Shown: positions 1-12,908 of the stretch, piece after piece
Position numbering within the stretch: the stretch's first letter is position 1
How the letters are laid out: every line of letters begins with the position of its first letter
Source of the DNA: Apostichopus japonicus
Lineage: Eukaryota > Echinodermata > Holothuroidea > Aspidochirotida > Stichopodidae
DNA length: 64,000 bases
NCBI RefSeq assembly: GCF_037975245.1
Contig: NC_092573.1
Span: 22,781,265 to 22,845,264 of the forward strand
Direction of reading: 5' to 3'
Made by a program: the position numbers and the translations under genes
Notes under the pieces: generated by a model
What the model was told of the DNA's origin: nothing
Databases searched by the model: none
What the model saw: the letters and a program-made list of their open reading frames with translations, nothing else

Positions 1-1040
1 CTATTTTTGGTCAAAGAAATCAACTTCAAGTAAAGGAATGTTCTCCCCCACTCCTTCTATTTTTCTTTAAATTTGTTTTCTTCTTGAGAGATGGATTACT
101 CTACGAAAGCTTAGTATCTGGTTAAATCCACCAAGGTCTTGGAAAATGTTTGCATATCATTTCAAAGAATTGAAATCGATTGTGTTTTGGAATGGACACT
201 TCTTTTGAGTCATTGATTTATTCTTTCTCTCTTTTGATTGATGAAATTATAAACCGAAAAATAATTTTGTTGAAATAGGTCTGTCTGAATCAGAACATGT
301 TGTTTTTCGATAAATACATAGACAATTGGTTTCTTTTGACTATTGTTGTTCTTGTTATTAATAACTGTTTTGAATAAGAGATTTAAATAAATGATATTTG
401 ATATCTATAGATATATATATATATCGGTGGTTTTGGGTAGTTTACAAACATCGTATCTGACTTATCAATCATACACCAGCTTGATAACAAGAAAATAAAA
501 TCCAAACTATCTGTCCTTGTACCACATCTCACTTTTCAAATATATATTTGTCTTTGTAAGCAATAAAAGAGAAAATAAAATCAAATGAACCAGCAGCAGA
601 GTGGAAAACATGTCTTTGTAATAATTATTCGTGACAGTTCGCTCTTATGAGTCACTTTTGATGTTGCTACATTGCCATACGGATATCTATAGCAGTTGGC
701 GAGGCAAGGTGAAGCTGTGTACCCATATAATAACCACAAGCCCCACCACAACCTTCCCCGTATAGTTTCAACCTGACCTGCAATAATGTAACAAACTCTG
801 TTGCCTTTGAGAAAGGTCAGGTTATGACTATACAGGCTGCTACCAACCCCGCAACCCCCACCAACCCGACAGTCTGGACCACTCTGTACATACAATCATC
901 CATTCTTCTTTGTCTGGTTCCATTGTTTCCATGTGCTGACACCAGTTAGCAGGGGTGAAATGCCTTTGTATTCTTGTATGAGCGGTTCAAACCTTGTCCT
1001 ATTCTGACCAAGGAATGTCATATTGCTAGGCTATATAATG
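1..1040. other. Left-edge non-coding stretch
   Basis: AT-rich and stop-dense in all frames. A short AT dinucleotide run lies at about 411-424. A 104-codon open frame on the minus strand (581-895) has no recognisable domain and a low-complexity look. I see no gene, RNA or element here. Confidence 0.6.
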
Positions 1041-1893
<853 letters not shown>

Positions 1894-4800
1894 GGCAATT
1901 AAGCTGAATATATATTATATATATATATTTCTGCTTCTTTCTCTAGCCCTTTTCCTTTTTTGTGAGGTCCGGTAGGATTGAATAAAAAAACTGTTCTGCG
2001 AATAATATTTGTCAACGAATTTACTTTCTATTCAAAATTGATTGGGAGTACTATCCAATAACAAAAATTACTTTATCCTGAAATCGAACAAGATTATAAC
2101 TTTTCGTTATAATAAACCACTAAATTTTCAAATAAATTTACACTCCCTTAAATAGGTTAGGCTACAAGCCTATACCTATACTAGCCTATACCTTATGTCA
2201 CATTATCTTCCTATGTATTCTATATTAGGAAAAATCATTGTTCAATAAATCTATATGGTACGCAATAACTCGGTAAATCAAATATTAAGCTTTTCATGAC
2301 AATTTAGGGTAAGTAAATATCAAGGTAGAACCGGCATGTAAGGTGTGCTCTTAGCACTTATTGTTCCAAAACCCGAACACACAAGTTACCGATAAAAGTT
2401 TTTGAAGTACTACAACAAATTTATCTGACGTAAGAAATGGAGCAAAGTTCTGCCTGGACGGTTCCCTTGTGTGACAAAGTTGACAGTAAAGATTTTCACA
2501 AAGATGGTCTCTTTTTGTTTTGGTAGATACAATCAAAACGCAAGCATGAGTCTAATTTTAATTTGATCTAGTTACCTTAAATCAACAGCTTTAACAAATA
2601 CGTCCAACCCAGATAGGAACAGCACAATACCTTGGTGACAACATATTAACCTGCAACAAATATTCGGCTTTATAGAATAAATTCATGGTAACTCTTGGAA
2701 GATTGAGGACTACAGGACTTTGGAAATTAAAAGCAAAAGCTGTCAAGTTAAATTAATACATCAAAGAAAGTGATGATTGATCGTGTGGTTAATTTTAAAT
2801 GCATATTATCGACCGCTAATCTTTTTTACATGTTTACTTAATGGGGCATCGCATTAAGACTTGGAGTACATTTTACATCAGGAATATGAAAAAGAAAGGT
2901 TGATGTCATACTGGATTACAAGGTATCAATCACTGCTTGTCAAAGATAATTGTTGCTAAGGCATTATTATATTTCACAACTTTCTGATAAAGTCGCTTTC
3001 GTTATACAGGTGAAAAAGGTGCAGGACAACTAAGCCTTTACAAACTACGGTTCTTGACAAACGCCACTGCATGTTGTGTGTCAGTAATAAGCTGTCCAAT
3101 TTGTATGCTCTTTTGATAACAAAACATATGATTGTCTCTTCCAAAGGGCGAAATATAATCGAGCCTCGTGGGCTCGGAGGAGACAGGGAACGGGGGAAGG
3201 GGGAACAGGAGGGGGTAATGCTGTATTATACCTATTTTTGGCCTTTATTTTTTTGTTGCGGGTCAATTTCAGAAATGATGCCCAGACCATGAAAAAGCTT
3301 GATCATACACCCTCTACAATCCGCCTCACAACCACCCTCTGAAATATCCGCCTCACAACACCCCCACCCCCTCCCTCATGATAGGGTATTCTGTTTAACA
3401 CATGTGCAAATAGTTAAGGGATACTAGACGTTATATCGCGCTAATTAGGGTATACAGAGTCATAAAACAGATGAGCTTTCAAATCTTCTTCGGGCTGTTT
3501 TAATATCATGAATGTTGCACAAAATGAACAGACAGGGGTGGAACCTGGGGGGGGGGCAAATAATGCAATGGTACAGAGGAGGGGCAGGAGTGGATGGTAC
3601 GTGGAATTCAACATTAAACATTAATGTCATGTTCAGTACACATTAACACATGAGGATACAACGCAGAGGTCATGCGACCTTCCTATAGGTACGATGTAGC
3701 CTGAAGTGGATAATGCAGCACTGAAAAGGAGCGAACATATAAACCAAAGTTGGGTCGTTGGTGTAATTTTCACTTCCTTTATTACTCGTGAATTTATTGT
3801 GCTAATTTAAGATTTTTGGGAAAATTGTTGATTAATGGATGACTAATTAATCCGATGACTAAAATTTGATTGTACAGTTAAAGTGCTCACTGTGAAAGCC
3901 TGCAAATTTTCTGCATCTTTCGATCATATCCACTGTACCTCATAGAGTATTTAATATATATAATTTTTCAATTGGTAATTCAGGTGGTATTTTGTTTAAT
4001 GCATCTGGCAAAGCATGAGAGTGAACGATATATCATCACGCCAATTCAACTGAAAATGCGTTTCTTTTTCTTTTGTAATATTTAAATTTATTTAAGTTCA
4101 CAGAGGACAATAATATTTCTACAAACAAGATACATTTTGATAATTCATTTCTTAAAATCACAGAGAACGGGCCGTGACCGCTATATCAAACATTCCAAAT
4201 GTATCAAAGTTACAAGGATAAATCAACAAGAAGATTAAAAATGGGAAAGTAACGCTTCTGAAGTACATTTGCTGGCATCACAGACCACCACAGACAAAAG
4301 TTACTAGTGTAGTTTTTGAACAACATCTATTTTGAAAATTCAATTGAAACTTGTTGATTGGTCGAAAAGATAACCTTAAAAAGAAATATAAGAGTGGAGA
4401 AAAACAAAGTTATGCGTACTGCATTCATAGAGCCAGAAATTATGCCGCAACCCTGCCTCACCCCCCCCCCCCCATCACCACCCCAGAAATGTAAAATCAA
4501 GTGCGTCCATAATTTGGCGCTTGGGGGTAATGTATATATTAACTTAGAAAAAAAAAGTATACCTGTGCAGAACCTGTGGAAAAGATGTGATAAACTTGAT
4601 TCCATATTTACGTTAATTTATTTTATAACAATTCTGAGTGAATTCTGTCAAACACCAATCGCGCCCGCCCGCTTGGATTTTTTGTCTTTTCGATCAGTTC
4701 GAGTCAGTTGTATGGGTGATGGGTAGTTTCCAAATTTGAATTGTCTTAACCAGGGCGAGGTGGTGACGTGTTCTAATTCCATTCCATGTTCAGCAAGTAA

Positions 4801-5955
4801 ACACGAATGAGTTGAACACAATTACCGAGAGGGATAACCCTCAGCTACTTATAGTTTGATGATGGTCGGTTTACCAATCTTTACCTGGATGGCCTAGAAT
4901 CGTGTCTCGTTCAAACGTAACGTCACAATAGATAACGTGGGCGAAACAAAAAAAAAACAAAAAAATGCTCAACTTTAAAGGGTGTATATGTTTTCAAACT
5001 TAAAACAAAACAAAAAAAGTTGGAATACTTTTAAAATAAATGCAAAGAGATGTTTTGTTATCGTTGATTACTTTTTTTTAAATAGAGATTTGATTAACTA
5101 GTGATGAATTAGAATGTGTGGGTTTTTTGCCAGCCGTTTCTATCTTTCAATTTTTGGAGCATTTTTTGCGGAAGTATCTGAAGAAAGTTTGGATACGGCG
5201 CGCAACCTTACGAAGAGGAACTGTGCGCCATAACTAAGGTAATCCCCGCCCACCACGTGTGATTATTTGATCTATGACGTACCCAAACCAATAATATAGT
5301 CATGTCTTGACTGGCTGATTACCAGATCATAAAGTATTCGCAGAAACCAACTGTACGTTTAAACATATTCTATAATATCATTTTTGGTTATTAATAAATA
5401 TATTTGTGCGTTGATCAAATTTGTTTCAAGTGATGTGTATTTAAAATAGGGCTATATTATGAAATGAATTATGAGTTTCCTGTGATCAGACGATAGCTAT
5501 GACCAATGCTAAATTTGAGAGAGGAATGGGGATAGACGAAAACTAGAAAGACGTAACGTAATTTAAATTATGGGCCGAAATCTATAACGGTCTGGTCTAC
5601 ATTGACGTCAGGATATTATTTGAAAGTGTAGAATATGTAGAAGCAGTGACGTTGCAAGAAGCAACAGAGCCCGGTGCAGCAATAGGAATGGAGGGACTAG
5701 ACATTCCCCAAAGTAGTCCAACCATGATATTGACAATTTCCCCTAGTTTGACCATACAAATTACATGGGGCCAATTTAGCCTCCTGACTACAAGTTTTAT
5801 ACCAACACCAGCCGTTACATCGTCCTAAAAGTCCGTGTACAGGTGAACTATAAAACCTAACGTGATATTTATGGGTCTTCCAGTAGGATCAGTGCGTAAA
5901 CCTAGCAGTGCGACTGCAGGTATATCGGACGCTGTTGTCTTACTGATCTGCGCCT
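1894..5955. other. Non-coding stretch with minor simple repeats
   Basis: No gene recognised. Small features seen: a 25-bp direct duplication around 3308-3359 sharing CCGCCTCACAAC, a G-rich run near 3547-3557, a C13 run at 4461-4473, and A-rich patches near 4950-5020. Open frames at 3071-3292 and 4358-4726 run through homopolymers and have no protein-like composition. Confidence 0.55.
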
Positions 5956-6265
5956 TGCACGCTGTATTACAGTGATGCACGCTGTTGTATGATGTTCAAC
6001 GTTGTTGCACACTGTTGGACAATGCTCTACGTTGTTGCACACTGTTGTACAATACTCAACGTTGTTGCACACTGTTGTATAATCCTCAACGTTATTGTAC
6101 ACTATTGTACACTATTGTACAATACTCAACGTTGTTGCACACTGTTGTACGATACTCAACGTTGTTGCACACTGTTGTACGATACTCAACGTTGTTGCAA
6201 CTCTTGGACGACGCTCAACGTTGTTGCACGTTGTTGTATGATGCTCCATCTTGTTGCTTGCTGTT
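5956..6265 (+). repeat. 30-bp minisatellite with 10-bp sub-period
   Basis: About nine copies of a 30-bp unit made of three related decamers: GTTGTTGCAC, ACTGTTGTAC, AATACTCAAC. The decamer register is kept almost exactly for more than 200 bp; the edges are diverged. One internal stretch repeats the ACTATTGTAC decamer out of order, a sign of slippage at the 10-bp level. Because 30 is a multiple of 3, two plus frames stay open through the array; the one spanning 5985-6326 reads as a decapeptide repeat of the type RCCTLLYNTQ. I treat that as a by-product of the repeat, not as a gene. Confidence 0.9.
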
Positions 6266-7069
6266 GCGAACATCAGAAAGAACATCCACAGACATTTTAG
6301 TGTACAAGTATGTTATAAGGAGTTAATTTGAAAAGAAAACCAAGCACTTGACCTTTAATTTTTTCAGTTTGATCTTACTTGAAGCTGGAGAAATTTTGAA
6401 ATATTCTTTAGGGATTACTGCTGTCAAAAGAGATTGAATACGATATTGTTAGTTTTTTATACGACGAAGAATTTAACCTCTCTCCCGCGGTCCACCAAAA
6501 TATGGCGGCGATGTGGTGGGTTTACCTGTTCCAACACCTGGCATAGAATTATTATAGACCTAGACACCTCAACCAAAAGACGCAAAGAGATCATCTTTCT
6601 TCTGTTATCAAATAAGACAAAGTTTTGTTTTCGCTGGGGGAAGTCTTCCAAGTGATCGTATCTGCTATACAAATTGGAAATCTATCCATGCTGATAGCTG
6701 GAGGCAGAGTTTGATGTAGGTATAGAGGGATAAAAACAGAACGGTCTAATAAACCAGAGAAAAGGAATTGTTTCTTTGAGTGTGGAAGAATAAGAACAAG
6801 AACTAGAACTAGAAACTGGTGGAATGTGTATACCGTGATTGCTCTACAATTCTGTGATTGAATGACTTAAAATTGACAAATTAATTGATTAAATAGTATC
6901 AGTACAGTAAGGTACTTTAGCCATTACAATCATTAAAACTTTTTAGTTGCGCGTTACTGTTTTGTAATGAAAAGCATATTTAAGAATGATTAGAGATTAC
7001 ATTAAAAATGTAAATACATATAGTCTAGGTCTGACAGCGTGATCAGTGTGAATTCCATATTTGTATCAT
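6266..7069. other. Non-coding stretch
   Basis: No gene seen. Around 6480-6510 there is a short GC-rich patch with CCGCGGTCC and ATGGCGGCG, which may be an old element edge but has no partner end nearby. A 73-codon open frame at 6434-6655 has no recognisable domain. Confidence 0.5.
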
Positions 7070-7142
7070 GGAAAGGTCTGGAACTGTTCATACTGTCATT
7101 ACGTATAAACTGGTATTAGCAATAGAAAATTATCCCAACTGG
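7070..7142 (+). mobile_element. Foldback MITE fragment (family F1, copy 5)
   Basis: This is the right half of the same element found complete at 22378-22574. It keeps GGAACTGTTCATACTGTCA, the AACTGGTATTAGCAATAG segment and the terminal repeat ATTATCCCAACTGG. The left half is missing. It lies in the same orientation as copies 1 and 2. It is diverged, so probably an older insertion. Confidence 0.7.
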
Positions 7143-8915
7143 CTGTCCTATTTAATTCAATCCTGCATATTCCACGATTTTAAAGAATTAATTTTAAATT
7201 TGTTCACTTGACATGTGCTTGACACAAATGGTTATCAAGCGGTACAAGGTGGTACCGATATTTCGATACACAACATCATGTTTGATTATAGAAAATAAGT
7301 TTAAACGGTTTTTTTTTGTTTGGCTTACGTAACTGGTTTGCTCTTATTTCATTGGTTGCGGCTTCGTTTCAACCGCAGCCGTAAAATCATCAGATCTAGT
7401 CAAATGTATATAATTATTAGATTGAAAAAGTCGTCACGTAAGTGATTACTTGACTATCACGAATTCAAAACCAAAAATCGAAGTCAGATTTTTGAAAGAT
7501 AAGTTGTAAAATATAGAAGAGCTAAACCACACACAGTGTTAGTTTCAATTAATTTAAAACTGTTTGTAAATAACGATATCTTAGAATTCATCAAATAAAA
7601 CAAAGTGGTGCCAACTTAATTGTAGGTTTGAGCGGGATGCAGCACGGGCTCGTTGAGTGAGTGGGGCAGGGGTGATGCAGGGATAAGATACTGAAGGCAT
7701 CACCTGTTGCTACCAACATTTAATTCTCGAGGGCCTATATTGGTTTCTATATCCAACACTGCTCAGTCCAGACTGCTCAGTAATATTTTGAACTATTCGA
7801 AAATCTAAATTCAGAAATTACTTTAACCGGGTGAGAACAGTAAGGAGATTGCGGGAATCAGTGTTACCTAAGGGTTTCGTGGGCAAGACGCGATAAAAGT
7901 ATTAAAGAAAAACTTGTTATAAACAATATGAATGATACAACGCTACTGAGAAGTTCAATTTGAAATTCAAATTCAATATATGTTTTGTCATAACATTTGA
8001 ATGTGTATGTTAATATTAACATTCAAAGCTGTAATGATTTTCTCTGTTATTGTTTTTCATCATTACTTTATGGATCATCCGAAAATACTTTAATCATCCA
8101 TTGTGAAGAAGCCATAATTTTACACATAATGGGTTCTAGATAGCAGTCATACTGAAAGGTGATAACAGACATAATATAACTAACCAGGGTAGATCAATTA
8201 AGTATTAAATATTAATATGGCGACAAACAGGATAAATTTACTCGTCGTAACTAAAGTTCTGTTTTTCGACAGTTTTCCAAAAACAAAGTACTTAAAATGA
8301 GGCAAACAATTAATCAAAATATAAAATACTGGGTGATTTCCCTAAATAAACGTCAGCATGTATTTACAAATAATCAATACTTTGCATTTTTGCCATATTA
8401 TAGTCAAATATAAATGTCTTCATCTTCATCTTTGCTCTTCCGCTTTTTATATATAATTGAAATAAACATTGACTTTCCAAGGAAATAAATTGCATGCGGT
8501 TTTAGTGAACCCAATCAAACACGCTAAAAGAAGTGTACAGAGGGGACGTATTATTTACTTCATTACGAATGGACCTAGAATGATATCATCCGGTTTTAAA
8601 AAATCATCTAAAGTGGATGGGTAGTTTTCATGTAGAACAAAACATAAATATTCAAAGATAAAGCGGATATTGATATTCAAATTATTAGATTACATGCACT
8701 CAATGTTGGAAAATTTGTCATTTAAATAGGCCTATTCATTTATTATCATTATTATTATTACTTTTATTAGAAGACAAATAGAAAGGTAAAAATGGCCTTT
8801 CTATATGTATATGAATTTCAATATGAAATTTGTTTCTAAAGGTAGAATATATATTCCAACAACATACAGCAAAGCAGCAGGTATTAATTGTTTTATCAAA
8901 ATAGGTAAACGTGCA
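7143..8915. other. Non-coding stretch
   Basis: AT-rich sequence without a supported gene. A short perfect palindrome TGTTAATATTAACA lies near 8008-8021. A 73-codon open frame beginning at 8805 runs into the TGATATCA field and is not convincing. Confidence 0.5.
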
Positions 8916-9170
8916 GTGACATCAAGTACGATATCAGGTGTGATATCATATTTGATATTAGGAGTGATATTATATAAAATAACATTAAATGTTAACTTTA
9001 AACGTGATAGTCGATATCAAGTGTGACATCAAGTTTTAATTGCAAATATGAAAACTGTGATTATCAATGGTAATATTATCTTTCATATCTGCTGTGATAT
9101 GACAGGCCTATACACAATGTGATATCATCTTTGATAACAAATGTGACATTAAAATGTGATATTGAATTTT
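8916..9170. repeat. Degenerate TGATATCA-rich repeat field
   Basis: Motifs such as GATATCAGGTGTGATATCA, GATATCAAGTGTGACATCA and AATGTGATATCATC recur at irregular spacing, more tightly at the left end. The core TGATATCA is its own reverse complement. It looks like a decayed tandem array with an approximate 18-20 bp unit, interrupted by unrelated AT-rich DNA. Confidence 0.6.
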
Positions 9171-12100
9171 ATTACAGAAGAGTCAAAAGAATAATTAGGT
9201 TCATATTTAAATATTAGTTATTAGTTTTTTTAGTTTTTGAAAAAGTGTTGTAAAGACAAATGCAACTTGGATTGTAAAAAAGTGATTGTTAAAAAAAAAA
9301 CAGTTGCATTACATTTGTGATACAAAAATTGTCTGCATTGTAATAAATTGAGATGTGTGTCCCAAATTAATTACAGTCAAATGGTTGTATTGATGCTTAG
9401 TTAGAATGAAATGTTAAACATGAATATTACCATAGTGGCATGTAAATGTAATAAAAGTGTCATTCCATCTCAAAATTACTGGCTCAACAACAGGTTTATT
9501 TTAACCCTCTGGTCAATAAGTCTTAAGTTCCAATCAGATATTTTTCGTTTATTTTCATTACAAAAAAAGTTTGCTTTTGTTTCATATTTTTACCACCTAC
9601 GTAGTTATTATGCATTTTGACATAGATTGTCCTTGTTTATTAGATATCAAATATTTTTCACCTGTTATTTTTAGAGTTATAAAATGTTCTTATTTCCTTA
9701 AGATGTATAAAGCTATAACATAATCATATTGATTTATCTGTTTCATCTCTTCTGCACTTGATCCCAAAAAGTATCGATTTATGCTCAAATTCTCAAAATG
9801 CTCAAATGATTGAGAATAGTTTACCCTGGAGGTTTGTTTTCATTACAGACCCCCCGGCCGCGGGTGAGACCACATTGGGTGTTAATTGAGTCAACGCAGG
9901 GCAGGTAAGGTGTATAAAATACCACTGTGCCACCTTGCCGGAGGAGGCTACCGAAGCGGCAAAGTTAGTTTTGATCGGAATGTGTTGCAACAGTGGGAGG
10001 TAAAGATGGCGTCCTGTTAATTAAAGTTTTCACACCTTCCGGGATTTTAGATAGAGACCTATATTTATATATATATATATATACCTATATATATTTCTCT
10101 TTGTTACACTTGTTTTAGATCTTTCATTAAAAAGTCTCGAAGCGAAATATTGCAAGTATGTTTTTCTAGCCATCCAGCGAGTTGACGTAGGCAAATAGAT
10201 GATTTGGAAAAAGCCAGCGGAGACGTAGAGCTAGGAGGTCTAATTGTTTGGAAAAATAATATATATTTATATATGAATCAATAAAATATGATGTTTGCTT
10301 AAGAATAATTATCTCTTGGTTTAACCGGAGGTCAACAAAAGGTTGAAGGGAAACAGACATGACCAAAAAAAAAAAGAGAAAAAAATTGGTAGAAATCACA
10401 TGATATTGGCGTACATCATTTGTATACAATGGCTTGGGCGACAGTGGATTGCGACACATTGTGGTAAGATTGTACGGTGAGTATGGCTAGGAATATTACT
10501 TTTGTATAAGACAGGTAGATTATACCAATGACATGTTCATGAAGGCTAGGAACATGGTAAAGTTAGTTTTCTTTTCTATTTTCGAAAATGGTTTTCATTA
10601 AGTTAATAACAATCAGGAATGAAGAATGAATGAATATTATTCCAGTTTATAAAATTGTTTGCTTTGGTTCCGCTGAATTCAACACTGTGCTGTAGTTTAC
10701 CGTAACGTCGTAGACATAGGTATGACGGTAAATAGCTCAGTTGAGTAGTAAAAATTAATTTCATACGAAAGTCGAGACATTAAAGTTTCAATATATTTTC
10801 GTACCAGCTTGATTTCATACTTATACACGAGAGAGGGTCCGGTGACGAAATTTTCAAACGCTAGTCGAATAATATTTTTCATTTGTATCTCCATAAAATT
10901 GTATCTATATGACGGTGATGTTGATTTAATCAATTCCAATATCTCCAAGTTTTTTTTTATTTCTAAATGACCCGCGGTCAATTTTCTTCAAGTCGAATGT
11001 TATGTTAGCTACAATTATATCTCGTTCATGTACATTTATGATTGTTAACTGCGCCGATACTAAACATTCTAATGTTTGATAGTTTATTATTAAGAAAAAT
11101 ATGGTAGGTTCATAATAACCAGTAGAAAAAAATCAGTTGATATTTATCCAAGTAGGGACTTTATTTCATTGTCCTCGCCGTTTTGTTGTTGATGATGATG
11201 ATGACGATGTTGCTGTTGTTTACATTGTTGTTGTATAACAATATGTTACAATAATGTTGATAAATAAAATTAAATTGTTTCATTATATGCGTATAATTTC
11301 TTTTGTATAACCCCCATTTTCTACCCTTTATAAAGTATTTCAACAAAAAAAAAAGAAAAAAAAAAAAGAGAGCAAACATTGTAATAGTTTATTTGATTCT
11401 CTTTCATTAGATTTGTAGCTTAGGCTTATGTCTGATAGCCTACCACACTAGTGGCTTATACCTGCAATAACAATTATCACAGTTTAGTAATATTCACAAT
11501 CAATATATAATTCACATTTACGGTTAGTGAATTGACGTCATTCGCCATACTGCCCAGAATGCAAATGACCATGTGACCAAACTTTTAGTTCGTCAGTATG
11601 TTGCAGCTAATATCTTTGCATAGTTAATCATATACTTTTCCAAAATATTTTCCCAAAACTTCTTTTCGACCAACCAACTCATATATGATCGTTGTTATTT
11701 TAAAATGAGCCAATTAATGAAATGCGTGTTTTAAGTTAAAACCACATGTGACTATAATGTGATTTTCTAGCATATTTTTTCGATAATAGTAATGACCTCT
11801 AAGCATTTTGTGTTTTGCTTGGATGAATATGAGTCTCGGACTGAAACATGTATATACTACCTGTTAACCAACTTTCATAAATTTAAGTCCCTCTGTACTC
11901 CATAGTTTTGGAAATTTTATTCAGAGCTCACCAAGCAATCTTCTGTTGTTGAATATATTTTATTTTCATTCTGTTTTCAAGTTTCATAGACGTCCATTTA
12001 TAGTTGTTTATTGCAAATAATTCCAAATTTCAAATGACAAACACGCATAAAAATTACTTTAAGCCGTTGAAGAAATGTCTTGAACGTTATTTTAGGTGTC

Positions 12101-12860
12101 AATCGGTGGCTATTTTGACCTAAATATTTTGACCAATGACATTGACAAGATATTGACCGAGTTCATTAACCTATTTCCGTGTGCATTGTCGTGTTTTAAT
12201 ACGTACACAATTATAAAATATGGTTATTTTTACATTTTATTTTTCCTTCTTGATTGGTGACTATTCTGATAAGCAAACATATTTGTAGGGATTTTGTAGG
12301 AATTAAAAGCCAGAAATGTGACATTGTACTTTTCTGGCCTGCCAGGCGCTGTTTATGTCCAAACAGTCGTAAAACAACGAATATCTTGCGTTACAATGTC
12401 AAACTCATGAAAAGTACAACCAAGGCTTCTTCGTACTCCTGTCCCCAGAGCCAGTTAAATATTTTACGGTCGTTCTATGTGTTTAATAACGAGCAATTTA
12501 ATCTCCAAACAACTCATGATTTGTTACCGATGTATTTTAGAGCAACATTCATTGCTTGTCCCGAGCTCTTTTCGTTCGCTACTTTACCTCCTTTTCCCGC
12601 CTCGCGAAATGTTTTAAAAATCCAAGCAAAGGTGTCGTCTGCTTTATGATGTTATCAAAAAGTAGCATCGAGAATTCGCTGAGAAAAAGATCGCCTCGCT
12701 AATAAGAAAACTGTACAAGTCAAAATTTTCAAAACGATGATGCAAACCTTATAAGCTGTAGACTCTTTCGTGGAAGGTCGTCTTATTAAGATTTTTTTTT
12801 TCTTTTGCAAAAAGTCTTAAAATTCCCTCTTTTTAACGATAATTTGTTTTGTTAAGGTAA
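9171..12860. other. Non-coding stretch with short simple repeats
   Basis: No gene recognised. It holds a TA-rich run at about 10061-10098, a GC-richer block at about 9836-9965 containing CCCCCCGGCCGCGGG and TATAAAATA, and a mixed GAT/GTT triplet run at about 11184-11233. The 131-codon open frame at 12254-12649 has no domain or motif that I recognise, and no clear splice or polyadenylation context. Confidence 0.5.
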
Positions 12861-12908
12861 TAAGTGGGCCTGACGTTTCGATCCTAGCAGGATCTTCTTG
12901 CAGAGGTA
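12861..12908 (-). other. Short motif resembling a retroelement terminus
   Basis: The segment reads GGCCTGACGTTTCGATCC followed by TAGCAGGATCTTCTTGCAG. In reverse it is of the type AAGATCCTGCTAGGATCGAAACGTC. I recall this kind of motif from terminal regions of Penelope-like retroelements in marine invertebrates, but this is recollection and not a search. No reverse transcriptase or GIY-YIG remnant is visible on either side, so it may be a solo fragment. Confidence 0.35.

Noticed and set aside
5985-6326. Secreted repeat protein with a decapeptide repeat
   Set aside because: The 30-bp DNA period explains the peptide repeat; no signal peptide and a second frame is equally open.
12254-12649. 131-codon frame as a gene
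   Set aside because: No motif, no splice or polyadenylation signals that stand out, and composition like the surrounding DNA.
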